39,084 bases of DNA from Siphonobacter sp. BAB-5405 (GTDB lineage: Bacteria > Bacteroidota > Bacteroidia > Cytophagales > Spirosomataceae), in NCBI RefSeq assembly GCF_002872335.1, contig NZ_NJAG01000032.1:7-39090 (forward strand), in the 5' to 3' direction. Below are positions 17,566 through 25,238 of the stretch, one piece after another. A model generated the notes under the pieces. It was not told the DNA's origin, made no database searches, and saw only the letters and a program-made list of their open reading frames with translations. A program made the position numbers and the translations under genes. The number at the start of each line of letters is the position of its first letter. Positions within the stretch are counted from its first letter, which is position 1.

Positions 17566-20208
17566 ATGACTACCATGAGCACGATTTCCAAAACGTATTC
17601 GCCCACCGAGGTTGAAGATAAGTGGTACGCCTACTGGCTCCAGCACAAGCTTTTCGCGTCCCAGCCTAATCCTGAAAAAGAGCCGTACACCATTGTGATT
17701 CCTCCCCCAAACGTCACGGGAATCCTGCACATGGGCCACATGCTCAACAATACGATTCAGGATATTCTGGTCCGCAAGGCCCGCATGGAAGGTAAAGAGG
17801 CGGTATGGGTGCCGGGTACGGATCACGCCTCCATTGCCACGGAAGCCAAAGTCGTAGGCATGCTCAAGGAGCGGGGAATCGCCAAGACCGATCTGAGTCG
17901 CGAAGAGTTTCTTTCGTATGCCTTCGAATGGAAAAACAAATACGGCGGAATCATTCTCGAACAACTCAAAAAACTCGGAGCTTCCTGCGACTGGGACCGT
18001 ACGCGGTTCACGATGGACGAGAAGTACTACGAGTCGGTCATTGATGTATTCGTTCGTCTGTACAATAAAGGACTGATTTACCGGGGTGTACGGATGGTCA
18101 ACTGGGATCCCCAGGGGAAAACGGCTCTGTCGGACGAAGAGGTAATCTTTAAGGAAGTACAGTCCAAGCTGGTCTACATTCAGTATCCGGTAGTCGGTGA
18201 AGAAGGAGCCTCGGTAACCATTGCTACCGTTCGCCCGGAAACCATCATGGCTGATGCGGCCATCTGCGTTCACCCGGAAGACGAACGGTATACGCACCTG
18301 CACGGCAAGAAAGTACGGATTCCGTTGATTGACCGGGAAATCCCGGTGATTCTGGATGAATACGTAACAATGGATTTCGGTACGGGAGCCCTGAAAGTAA
18401 CCCCGGCTCACGATTTGAATGACTACGAACTGGGCCAGAAACACCGGCTACCCGTGATCGATATCCTGAGTGATGACGGTACGCTCAACGAAAAAGCCCA
18501 GCTTTTTGTGGGCATGGATCGTTTTGCGGCCCGCAAAGCCATCATCAAGGAACTCGAAGAAAAGGGTTACCTGGAAAAAATTGAGGAATATAAGTCAAAC
18601 GTCGGTACGTCCGAGCGTACGGGAGCCGTTATCGAACCCAAGCTGTCCATGCAATGGTGGCTGAAGATGGATGACATGGCCAAACCTGCTCTGGATTCAG
18701 TGATGAACGACGACGTAGCTTTGATTCCCGCTAAATTCAAGAATACGTACCGCGTGTGGATGGAAAACATCCACGACTGGTGTATTTCCCGGCAACTCTG
18801 GTGGGGCCAGCAGATTCCGGCCTTCTATTTGCAGGACGGTACCATCATTGTTGCTAAAAACAAACGGGAAGCCCTGCGAAAAGCTCAGCACGAAATGCAG
18901 CTATTCGCCTTGACCGAGCAGGATTTGGAGCAGGACCCGGACGTACTTGATACTTGGTTTTCGTCCTGGCTATGGCCGTTTGGCGTATTTGATGCCCTCT
19001 CGAATCCGGACAACGAAGACATTAAATTTTATTACCCCACCAGCGATCTGGTGACGGGTCCGGATATTCTGTTCTTCTGGGTTGCCCGGATGATTATGGC
19101 AGGCTTTGAATTTATGGGCGAGCGTCCGTTCAAGAATGTGTACCTGACGGGTATTGTTCGGGATGCGAAGGGTCGGAAAATGTCCAAGCAACTCGGGAAT
19201 TCTCCTGACCCACTGGACCTGATTGCCAAATTCGGTGCCGATGGCGTTCGTACGGGACTGCTGTTCTCCGCTCCCGCTGGCAACGATTTGCTGTTCGATG
19301 AAAAACTTTGCGAACAGGGACGGAATTTCTGTAACAAAGTATGGAATGCCTTCCGTCTGATCAAGGGCTGGGAGATTTCCACGGAATCCGCTCCGGCTTC
19401 GAATCAGCTGGCCTTTACCTGGTTTGAATCCAAACTCAACGCCACGCTGGCCGAGATTCTGGATCACTTCAGCAAGTTCCGGATTTCGGATGCCCTGCAC
19501 GCGGCATATAAATTGATCTGGGATGAATTCTGCTCGAATTACCTGGAAATTATCAAGCCCGAATTCGGCAAACCCATCGATGCCGAAACGTACGAAACGA
19601 CGGTCGCTTTCTTCGAACGCCTGATGGCTTTGATGCACCCGTTCATGCCGTTCATTACGGAAGAAATCTGGCAAAACCTCCGCGAGCGTTCCGAAGGCGA
19701 AAGCCTCTGCCGGGCGGCGTACCCCACCGTGGGCACCATCGACGCTGCACTGGTAGCGGACTTCGATATCCTGTTTGAAGTAGTAACGAAAGTTCGGGAA
19801 ACCCGTAACTCGAAAGGCCTTTCGCCGAAAGAAACCCTGCCACTGGTGGTTCGTACGGATAACACCGAACGCTATCAGAACGTAGACCCGATCATTCAGA
19901 AACTGGCAAACACGACGCCAATTGAGTTTGTGGCGGAAGATGTAGCGGGTGTTTCTCCGTTCCTGATCAAAGCCGATAAAATCTTCATCGCTTTGGGTGA
20001 AAAGATCGACGTGGAAGCCGAACGCGAACGTTTACAGAAAGAAATCGAGTACAACGAAGGATTTATGAAATCCGTAGACGCGAAACTTTCCAATGAACGC
20101 TTCGTACAGAATGCGAAACCCGAAGTCGTAGAGAAAGAACGTCAAAAGAAAGCCGACGCCGAATCAAAGCTGGTAGCTTTGCGTGAAGCGTTGGTGAATT
20201 TGGGTTAG
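17566..20208 (+). CDS. valS: Valyl-tRNA synthetase
   Basis: This cytoplasmic class Ia synthetase charges tRNA-Val. From the ATG at 17566 it has 880 residues, normal for bacterial ValS. PPPNVTGILHMGH contains the HIGH motif (HMGH, 55-58), followed by the editing domain, the KMSKQ loop (538-542), the anticodon-binding helical bundle and a C-terminal coiled coil of charged residues (about the last 65, KEIEYNEGFMKSVDAKL and onward) that is typical of ValS. A second ATG three codons later (17575) is an equally possible start. A TATCTTTG box lies 40 bases upstream and a strong terminator 22 bases downstream, so the gene is probably monocistronic. Confidence 0.97.
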   Translation: MTTMSTISKTYSPTEVEDKWYAYWLQHKLFASQPNPEKEPYTIVIPPPNVTGILHMGHMLNNTIQDILVRKARMEGKEAVWVPGTDHASIATEAKVVGMLKERGIAKTDLSREEFLSYAFEWKNKYGGIILEQLKKLGASCDWDRTRFTMDEKYYESVIDVFVRLYNKGLIYRGVRMVNWDPQGKTALSDEEVIFKEVQSKLVYIQYPVVGEEGASVTIATVRPETIMADAAICVHPEDERYTHLHGKKVRIPLIDREIPVILDEYVTMDFGTGALKVTPAHDLNDYELGQKHRLPVIDILSDDGTLNEKAQLFVGMDRFAARKAIIKELEEKGYLEKIEEYKSNVGTSERTGAVIEPKLSMQWWLKMDDMAKPALDSVMNDDVALIPAKFKNTYRVWMENIHDWCISRQLWWGQQIPAFYLQDGTIIVAKNKREALRKAQHEMQLFALTEQDLEQDPDVLDTWFSSWLWPFGVFDALSNPDNEDIKFYYPTSDLVTGPDILFFWVARMIMAGFEFMGERPFKNVYLTGIVRDAKGRKMSKQLGNSPDPLDLIAKFGADGVRTGLLFSAPAGNDLLFDEKLCEQGRNFCNKVWNAFRLIKGWEISTESAPASNQLAFTWFESKLNATLAEILDHFSKFRISDALHAAYKLIWDEFCSNYLEIIKPEFGKPIDAETYETTVAFFERLMALMHPFMPFITEEIWQNLRERSEGESLCRAAYPTVGTIDAALVADFDILFEVVTKVRETRNSKGLSPKETLPLVVRTDNTERYQNVDPIIQKLANTTPIEFVAEDVAGVSPFLIKADKIFIALGEKIDVEAERERLQKEIEYNEGFMKSVDAKLSNERFVQNAKPEVVEKERQKKADAESKLVALREALVNLG

Positions 20209-20229
20209 TAGTTGGATTGATGGTTCGTG

Positions 20230-20270
20230 GCCTCCTGAAAAGACTTTGTTTTTTTCAGGAGGCTTTTTTA
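20230..20270 (+). terminator. Rho-independent terminator of valS
   Basis: The stem GCCTCCTGAAAA / TTTTCAGGAGGC is perfect over 12 bp and is followed by six T residues. It starts 22 bases after the valS stop. Confidence 0.92.
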
Positions 20271-20304
20271 TTAGTCGGTTGGTTGATTCACTTTCTCACG
20301 ACAA

Positions 20305-20754
20305 CTAAAACTTCCGAATCAACACCACTCCCCCCACAATCAGCATGGCACCCACGATTCGTCCGATGGAAATAGGTTTGACGGCTACGCCCAGCCAGCC
20401 GTAATGATCGAGCAACAGGGATACGATCATCTGTCCCAGTACCACTAGTCCAAAAGTTAAGGCTACCCCCAGTCGCGGCATTACCACAATGACCGTACTG
20501 ATATAATAGGCTCCCAAAACACCAGCAAACCAGATGTACCAAGGAGCCGTTTTCGCCGCTGCCACCGCTTCCCCAAAAGAGGTTCGGGTCGTCAGGCTTG
20601 CCAGGAACAGAACCACTACCCCCATAACAAAGGAAAAGAAAGCCGCCCAGAGTGCCTGTCCGGTCAGGCGGGCCATCTGAGCGTTTAGCCCCGCCTGCGT
20701 AGGAAAAACAGCCCCGCATAAAATGGCCAGTACGAAGAAGAGAAGCTGTTGCAT
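20305..20754 (-). CDS. DMT-type small membrane transporter (DUF606/YdcZ family)
   Basis: The 149-residue protein is almost entirely hydrophobic, with about five membrane segments. It fits the DUF606 (YdcZ) branch of the drug/metabolite transporter superfamily. Recognisable parts are FPTQAGLNAQMARLTGQ near the first helix, WAAFFSFVMGVVVLFLAS, a GAYYISTVIVVMPRLGVALTF stretch, and a LDHYGWLGV loop followed by ISIGRIVGAMLIVGGV. I placed the start at MQQLLFFVLA (20754). The frame stays open upstream to 20880, but that part overlaps the left portion of a repeat element and codes for no recognisable sequence. Substrate unknown. It is convergent with valS and lies against the large intergenic repeat. 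Confidence 0.85.
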   Translation of the reverse strand: MQQLLFFVLAILCGAVFPTQAGLNAQMARLTGQALWAAFFSFVMGVVVLFLASLTTRTSFGEAVAAAKTAPWYIWFAGVLGAYYISTVIVVMPRLGVALTFGLVVLGQMIVSLLLDHYGWLGVAVKPISIGRIVGAMLIVGGVVLIRKF

Positions 20755-20825
20755 AGAGGAGTTTGAATGGGTTTGATAAAGGTATGAGATGGTTTGTTTT
20801 ATCCAAGAACAGAAATCTCTTTCGT

Positions 20826-20950
20826 CCCGTAAGCACGGCGGGTCTTTTAGTCCGTATGCATTCCATGCCGGCACGCCCACCGCTCACTTCATCCCGCTCT
20901 AGGCCACCGCGTTGCGGATAAAGTAGGCGGCTTAAGCCCGACATGGAATG
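20826..20950 (+). repeat. Structured intergenic repeat, copy A
   Basis: This copy contains, in order, CCCGTAAGC (20826), TAGGCCACCGCGTTGCGG (20900-20917) and CATGGAATG (20942-20950). An internal CATTCCATG (20859-20867) can pair with the last word to form an 83-base closed loop. The same three words occur in the same order on the opposite strand in copy B. Confidence 0.65.
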
Positions 20951-21063
20951 TGATAGGACGGGGATCGGCTTTAAGTTGCCCATGCAGTAACTTACTCAAA
21001 ATCAGCAACTACCAACCATTAAGCAGTAACTTTCAAAGATGTCAGAAGAAGAAAGCCTCTCCC

Positions 21064-21175
21064 GCCCGTAAGCCATTCCATGGCGGCAACTGAACGACCT
21101 ACGACAGCCGCAATGCGGTGGCCTAAACGGGCTGTCGTTAGGCATGGAGAGGTCCAGCCTGGAAGGCTTACGGGC
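21064..21175 (-). repeat. Structured intergenic repeat, copy B (nested hairpin)
   Basis: This copy is closed by an 11-bp perfect outer stem, GCCCGTAAGCC (21064-21074) with GGCTTACGGGC (21165-21175), and has a 9-bp inner stem ACGACAGCC (21101) with GGCTGTCGT (21130). Read on the minus strand it carries CCCGTAAGC, TAGGCCACCGCATTGCGG (17 of 18 identical to copy A) and CATGGAATG, with the last two words 43 bases apart against 42 in copy A. It has no credible reading frame. It could act as a DNA cruciform or as a folded RNA. Confidence 0.7.
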
Positions 21176-21433
21176 TACTAGCCAGCCATACTTGCCGGAC
21201 CAGACCCGGTCTAGGTTAATCACGAATTTTCAATATATCTGAAAGAAGAAATCTCTCTAAGCGAAGATTGCTGGCTATAAAATAGACATCGACTAGTAAC
21301 GCGACTGTATTGCTGGGACGAAATAGCGTCTACTCCAAGCGATAAAACAAACCATCGTTTGACAAAGCCTCTCCCATTACTACAACCAACTTCAACCTTT
21401 ATTCACTAATTTAACAGGTCAACGATTTTTCCC

Positions 21434-23116
21434 ATGCAAAAAAAGAGAACCCTTTTGTCCCTGTGCCTGCTCAGCATGGGCTTCGGAGCTTTTGTCATGA
21501 AAGCCGTCGATGATCGGGCTATTACCGTCTCCGTCGTCAAAGAAGCCGAAAAGCTACTGGGTCTGGAATTTACCGCCGCCGAAGCCGACTCCATGCGGGG
21601 CGAGTTACTCAGCAAACGTCAGAGTTACGAGCGTATGCGGAAAGTCGAACTAAGCAATGACGTCGCTCCCGCTCTGTACTTCAATCCCTTACCGCCAAAC
21701 TTTGTTTTTGAAAGTCAGACGCTGCCCTTCAAAGTCGCTCCCGCTGGCAAGGTAAAATTACCAGATAATCGTGACGAGCTGGCCTGGTATTCCGTACGCG
21801 AACTGGCTGAATTACTGCGAACCCGGCAACTCACGTCCGTTGAACTGACCCGCTTTTTTCTGGAACGTTTGAAGAAATACGACGTACACCTACACTGTGT
21901 CGTTACCCTGACGGAGACCCTGGCCCTGCAACAGGCGGCACAGGCCGATGCCGAAATCAAGGCGGGTAAATACCGGGGTCTATTGCACGGTATTCCCTAT
22001 GGAGCAAAAGACCTGCTGGCTCAGAAAGGCTATCCAACCACCTGGGGTTCGGCCGCCTACAAAGATCAACAGTTCGCCTATACTGCCACGGTCATCGAAC
22101 GACTCGAAAAAGCCGGAGCCGTACTCTGTGCCAAGCTCACGCTGGGCGAGCTGGCGATGGGCGACGTCTGGTTTGGGGGTAAAACCCGGAATCCCTGGAA
22201 TCTCAACCGGGGTTCCAGTGGCTCCTCGGCGGGTTCGGCCTCGGCCGTAGCGGCGGGCCTACTGCCCTTTGCCATCGGTTCGGAAACCCTGGGCTCCATT
22301 GTTTCCCCGTCGAGCGAATGCGGTACGACGGGATTACGGCCCAGCTTCGGTCGCGTGCCCCGCACGGGAGCCATGACGCTCAGCTGGAGTATGGACAAAC
22401 TCGGTCCGCTGGCCCGTACCGTGGAAGACTGTGCCATCGTTTTCAACGCCATCCAGGGTCCCGACCAGAAAGATTATACGATCATGAAGGCTCCGTTTAA
22501 TTACGACGGCACCCAAACGTCCCTGAAAGGCTTAAAGATCGGATATCTTCCCACGGCCTTTGATCGTAACTATCCTACTAAAACGCAGGATTCGCTAACC
22601 CTGGCTACCTTACGATCCCTGGGTGCCGAACTTGTACCGATGCAGTTGCCGGAGTATCCCGTCAGTGATATGGCTTTGTTATTAACGGTGGAGGGAGCTT
22701 CCGCCTTTGACGATTTAACTACTAGTAACCGCGACGATCTGCTGGTTCAACAGCATAAAAACGCCTGGCCCAATTATTTCAGAGCCAGTCGCTTCGTACC
22801 AGCTGTGGAATACCTGCGGGCAAATCGGTTACGGACGAAACTCATCGCGGCTATGCAGGAGAAAATCAAAGGCCTGGACGTATATGTAACGCCTGCTTTT
22901 GGAAATCCTAACCTGACGCTGACGAACCTGACGGGCCACCCCTGTATAGTGTTGCCGAACGGTTTCCGAAGCGAGCAGGGCGTGCAGCGACCAACCAGTA
23001 TTACGTTTATGGGATCCTTATTCGGGGAAGCCAAGCTGCTTCAGGTAGCCAAAGCCTATCAACAGGCCACGAACTGGCATCGGCAACACCCCAAGCTTTC
23101 GTACAACCATGATTAA
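21434..23116 (+). CDS. Amidase-signature family enzyme, probably exported
   Basis: This is a 560-residue amidase-signature hydrolase. The Ser-cisSer-Lys triad is visible: K192 in GIPYGAKDLL, the cis-Ser pair S264/S265 in GSSGSSAGS, and the nucleophile S288 in GSETLGSIV. The usual GSDTGGS is changed to GSETLGS, but the nucleophile itself is kept. A hydrophobic N-terminus (residues 6-20, LLSLCLLSMGFGAFV) after a Lys/Arg-rich start suggests a signal peptide or anchor, so it is likely periplasmic or membrane-bound rather than the GatA subunit. The 110-residue N-terminal region before the amidase core is longer than in GatA. Its stop codon overlaps the start of the next gene by 8 bases. Substrate unknown. 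Confidence 0.87.
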   Translation: MQKKRTLLSLCLLSMGFGAFVMKAVDDRAITVSVVKEAEKLLGLEFTAAEADSMRGELLSKRQSYERMRKVELSNDVAPALYFNPLPPNFVFESQTLPFKVAPAGKVKLPDNRDELAWYSVRELAELLRTRQLTSVELTRFFLERLKKYDVHLHCVVTLTETLALQQAAQADAEIKAGKYRGLLHGIPYGAKDLLAQKGYPTTWGSAAYKDQQFAYTATVIERLEKAGAVLCAKLTLGELAMGDVWFGGKTRNPWNLNRGSSGSSAGSASAVAAGLLPFAIGSETLGSIVSPSSECGTTGLRPSFGRVPRTGAMTLSWSMDKLGPLARTVEDCAIVFNAIQGPDQKDYTIMKAPFNYDGTQTSLKGLKIGYLPTAFDRNYPTKTQDSLTLATLRSLGAELVPMQLPEYPVSDMALLLTVEGASAFDDLTTSNRDDLLVQQHKNAWPNYFRASRFVPAVEYLRANRLRTKLIAAMQEKIKGLDVYVTPAFGNPNLTLTNLTGHPCIVLPNGFRSEQGVQRPTSITFMGSLFGEAKLLQVAKAYQQATNWHRQHPKLSYNHD

Positions 23117-23732
23117 ATACCGTCTCTATCCCACCCTGATGCAGCTGTTTTCGTGGTACCATCACGAACTCCGAAACGCGGATGGAGAACTATACGTAAC
23201 GGAGCGGCACCTGCTGGATCGGATCAACCGGGTCCCACAACCCACTACACCCGCCCAGCAGCGGGGCATTAGTTTTGAAACCGCTTTGACTACCGGGCGG
23301 GGAGAAGAGCAATTTCCGGCTCCCATCATCGAAGCCATGCGAAAACAGCTTCCCATGCGGTACAAAACCCAGTTTTTCGTGCGTACGGCGATTAAGAATG
23401 TGGAGTTTTATGGACTGATTGACATTGTGGGCGGCGACCGGGCGATTGATATTAAAACGACCTCCCGGTACGAGCCTCCCAAGTTCGCCCATCACTTTCA
23501 GACCCTGTATTTGCTGGGTTTGAAAAGCTGGAATATTAAACAACTGGATTACCTGATTACGGATTTCAAGGAAGTGTATACCGAAAGTTATCATTACGAC
23601 ACCTATGACTTCCAGCCTTTACTCGACGAACTGGAGTTGTTCACGGATTTTTTAGAGACGCACCGTCCGCAGATTACGGACAAGAAGATATTTAACAATG
23701 CCCAAAACGGTTTACAAACATCTCTTTTTTGA
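23109..23732 (+). CDS. PD-(D/E)XK nuclease-like protein
   Basis: A 207-residue protein with a RecB/Cas4-like PD-(D/E)XK core. GISFETAL supplies a possible leading Glu (E57), FYGLIDIVGGD gives D105, and AIDIKTTSR gives the D-X-K pair D114 and K116. HFQTLYLLGL (Q131, Y134) resembles the QxxxY motif of RecB-family nucleases. There is no Cys cluster, so it is not Cas4, and no helicase domain. It overlaps the amidase gene by 8 bases and the following nucleotidase gene by 35 bases, so all three are probably cotranscribed. No CRISPR, restriction or phage genes are near. The DNA or RNA target is unknown. I am confident in the fold and unsure of the role. Confidence 0.7.
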   Translation: MIKYRLYPTLMQLFSWYHHELRNADGELYVTERHLLDRINRVPQPTTPAQQRGISFETALTTGRGEEQFPAPIIEAMRKQLPMRYKTQFFVRTAIKNVEFYGLIDIVGGDRAIDIKTTSRYEPPKFAHHFQTLYLLGLKSWNIKQLDYLITDFKEVYTESYHYDTYDFQPLLDELELFTDFLETHRPQITDKKIFNNAQNGLQTSLF

Positions 23733-24402
23733 CCTGGACCATACCCTCTGGGATTTCGAACGCAATACCAACGAAACGCTCGTAGAGCTTTTTGAAACCT
23801 TCGATTTACGGAAAATCGGCGTAAAAAGTGCGGAGGATTTGCAGCAAACGTTTCACCGGGTCAACGCCGAACTCTGGGAACTGCACGATACCCGTCAGAT
23901 CTCGCAAGAAGAACTCCGTAGTCGTCGTTTCCGGCAGGTACTGCAAGTACTCGGCTGCCCGGATGATAGCTCCTGCGATGAATGGACGGACTGGTATCTA
24001 GCGAATTGCCCGTACAAACCGCATTTACTGCCCGGAGCCCTGGAATTGCTGGAGTATCTGGCTCCCCGCTACGAAATGCACATCATTACCAACGGTTTTG
24101 GCGACGTGCAATACATCAAAATGGATAGCAGCGGGCTAACGGGTTATTTTAAGGAAGTCATCACCAGCAAGCGGGCTGGAGCCAAGAAACCCGAACCCGA
24201 AATGTTTCAGTATGCCATGACGGCCGCGGGTTGTAGGGCCTGCGAATCGCTGATGATTGGTGATAACCCCGAAGCCGACGTAGCCGGTGCCCTGGGCGTA
24301 GGTATGCACGCCGCCTATTTCCGGCCCCGGCAATCACTCTACCCGGAACGGGAGGCGACGTATCAGCTAAGTTCGTTACTGGAATTGAAGCAGTGGCTGT
24401 GA
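23698..24402 (+). CDS. HAD-superfamily nucleotidase, YjjG-like
   Basis: This is a 234-residue HAD hydrolase that matches the YjjG group, which dephosphorylates non-canonical pyrimidine nucleotides in house-cleaning. Motif I is FFDLDHTLWDF (nucleophile D12, acid D14), which is distinctive of YjjG. Motif II is in HIITNGF, motif III is the Lys in AKKPEPEMF, and motif IV is IGDNPEADVAGA. The helical cap lies between about residues 20 and 95. The start overlaps the upstream nuclease-like gene by 35 bases. It is followed after 36 bases by the NrtR regulator gene, which has its own promoter-like box. The exact substrate is inferred from the family. Confidence 0.87.
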   Translation: MPKTVYKHLFFDLDHTLWDFERNTNETLVELFETFDLRKIGVKSAEDLQQTFHRVNAELWELHDTRQISQEELRSRRFRQVLQVLGCPDDSSCDEWTDWYLANCPYKPHLLPGALELLEYLAPRYEMHIITNGFGDVQYIKMDSSGLTGYFKEVITSKRAGAKKPEPEMFQYAMTAAGCRACESLMIGDNPEADVAGALGVGMHAAYFRPRQSLYPEREATYQLSSLLELKQWL

Positions 24403-24418
24403 TTAAACTGTATACGCT

Positions 24419-24426
24419 TACTTTTG
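24419..24426 (+). promoter_or_regulatory. Putative -7 box of the nrtR promoter (TACTTTTG)
   Basis: TACTTTTG matches TAnnTTTG and lies only 12 bases before the ATG at 24439. The resulting leader would be under 10 bases, or the gene starts at the second ATG (24445). An upstream frame opening at a TTG inside this box is therefore unlikely to be the start. Confidence 0.5.
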
Positions 24427-24438
24427 TGGACTACTATC

Positions 24439-25143
24439 ATGCGTATGTCCGAAGCTTTTCAGTATCCCCAACAGGGAATTCGTTTAACGGTAGATGCCGT
24501 GGTGTTTGGATACCACTCGGATCGGTTACAGGTTCTGTTGATTCGTCGCAAGTATGCCCCTTTTGAAGGACAGTGGGCCTTACCGGGCGGTTTCGTTGCG
24601 GAGCCAGAGAGCCTGGAACAGGCCGTTGAACGCGAACTTTCGGAGGAAACGGGCCTGAAAATCAACTACCTCGAACAACTCTTCAGCTTCGGCGAACCCC
24701 GCCGGGACCCCCGGTTTCGGGTGGTTTCGATTGCCTATATGGCCATTATTCGTTCGGACAACATGCCGCTACAAGCTTCGACGGATGCCACGGACGCCCA
24801 GTGGTTCGATACGCAGGAACTGCCCCCGCTGGCCTTCGATCACGCTCAGATTCTGGAGAAAGCCATCAGCCGACTCCGCTCCAAACTGCGGTATCAGCCG
24901 ATTGGCTTCGACCTGCTGCCGGAAAAGTTTTTATTCAGTGATCTGGAACGGCTCTACAGTACCATCCTCAATCAACCGCTGGATCGGCGGAATTTTCGCA
25001 AGAAGATGCTCAGCTTTGGTATCCTTGAAGAGTTATCCACCAAAGTTTCCGACGGCCGGGGCCGCCCCGCTTCGCTGTATCGCTTCGATCTGGAACGCTA
25101 TCAGGCCCTGCAACACGAAAATTTCTACTTCGAAATTCCCTAA
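24439..25143 (+). CDS. nrtR: Nudix-related transcriptional regulator NrtR
   Basis: NrtR is a repressor of NAD synthesis and salvage genes; the family senses ADP-ribose. From ATG 24439 the protein has 234 residues. An N-terminal Nudix domain (about 1-150) contains a complete Nudix box, G51-X5-E57-X7-R65-E66-L67-X-E69-E70-X-G72, so hydrolase activity may be retained; many NrtR proteins have a degenerate box. The C-terminal part (about 160-234), with RNFRKKMLSFGILEEL and DGRGRPASLYRF, is the winged helix-turn-helix typical of NrtR. The target genes follow directly: a PRPP synthetase homologue and NadV, with two palindromic operators between. This context makes the assignment strong. An alternative reading as a plain Nudix hydrolase is unlikely because of the C-terminal domain. 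Confidence 0.92.
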   Translation: MRMSEAFQYPQQGIRLTVDAVVFGYHSDRLQVLLIRRKYAPFEGQWALPGGFVAEPESLEQAVERELSEETGLKINYLEQLFSFGEPRRDPRFRVVSIAYMAIIRSDNMPLQASTDATDAQWFDTQELPPLAFDHAQILEKAISRLRSKLRYQPIGFDLLPEKFLFSDLERLYSTILNQPLDRRNFRKKMLSFGILEELSTKVSDGRGRPASLYRFDLERYQALQHENFYFEIP

Positions 25144-25149
25144 TTTCTA

Positions 25150-25172
25150 TTTTGCGTAATTTTTACACAAAA
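25150..25172. promoter_or_regulatory. NrtR operator 1 (imperfect palindrome)
   Basis: TTTTGCGTA (25150-25158) and TACACAAAA (25164-25172) are inverted repeats separated by 5 bases, matching at 8 of 9 positions. The layout of 9-5-9 is the same as in operator 2, whose centre lies 64 bases downstream (about six helical turns). TATTTTG at its left edge may be part of the promoter. That NrtR binds here is inferred from position, symmetry and family knowledge. Confidence 0.75.
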
Positions 25173-25211
25173 CTTTTTCCGATTTGGTTGCAGAATTGAT
25201 CGGACCTCTAC

Positions 25212-25238
25212 ATATTTGCGTAAAATATACGCAAATAT
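25212..25238. promoter_or_regulatory. NrtR operator 2 (perfect palindrome over the prs start codon)
   Basis: ATATTTGCGTA (25212-25222) and TACGCAAATAT (25228-25238) are perfect 11-bp inverted arms around the 5-base centre AAATA. The right arm runs into the ATG at 25237. The TACGCAAA core resembles published NrtR sites with TAC/GTA cores. Binding here would block transcription and covers the start codon. Confidence 0.82.

Larger units (their letters stand above)
20788..21356. repeat. 569-base intergenic element bounded by 16-bp perfect inverted repeats
   Basis: The gap 20755-21433 has no credible gene. Its main content is bounded by GATGGTTTGTTTTATC at 20788-20803 and the exact reverse complement at 21341-21356. 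Just outside, GTTTGATAAAG (20771-20781) and GTTTGACAAAG (21357-21367) form a near-perfect direct repeat, separated by 6 bases from the left arm. Inside are two oppositely oriented copies of a structured repeat (20826-20950 and 21064-21175) and a direct repeat of GCAGTAACTT (20984 and 21023). The remainder, including 21181-21340 and 21368-21433, shows nothing I recognise. There is no transposase. The arrangement resembles a non-autonomous mobile element, but that is inference. Confidence 0.6.

Noticed and set aside
17476-18444. A 322-codon minus-strand frame opposite valS
   Set aside because: It is antisense to the N-terminal half of a certain valS and shows no domain; it reflects codon bias.
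20288-20983. A 231-codon minus-strand frame overlapping the DMT-type gene
   Set aside because: It is in another frame of the membrane protein gene and extends into the structured repeat. The other frame gives a clear DUF606-type protein.
21002-21223. A 73-codon minus-strand frame inside the 21-kb repeat
   Set aside because: It covers the nested hairpin of copy B and its sequence is explained by the inverted repeat.
16180-23116. gatC with the 21.4-kb amidase as a GatCA pair
   Set aside because: They are 5 kb apart, on opposite strands, and the amidase has a probable export signal and a changed nucleophile loop.
24399-24421. A third NrtR operator upstream of nrtR
   Set aside because: TATACGC at 24411-24417 matches half of the operator, but the opposite arm at the right spacing does not match. 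Autoregulation cannot be claimed.
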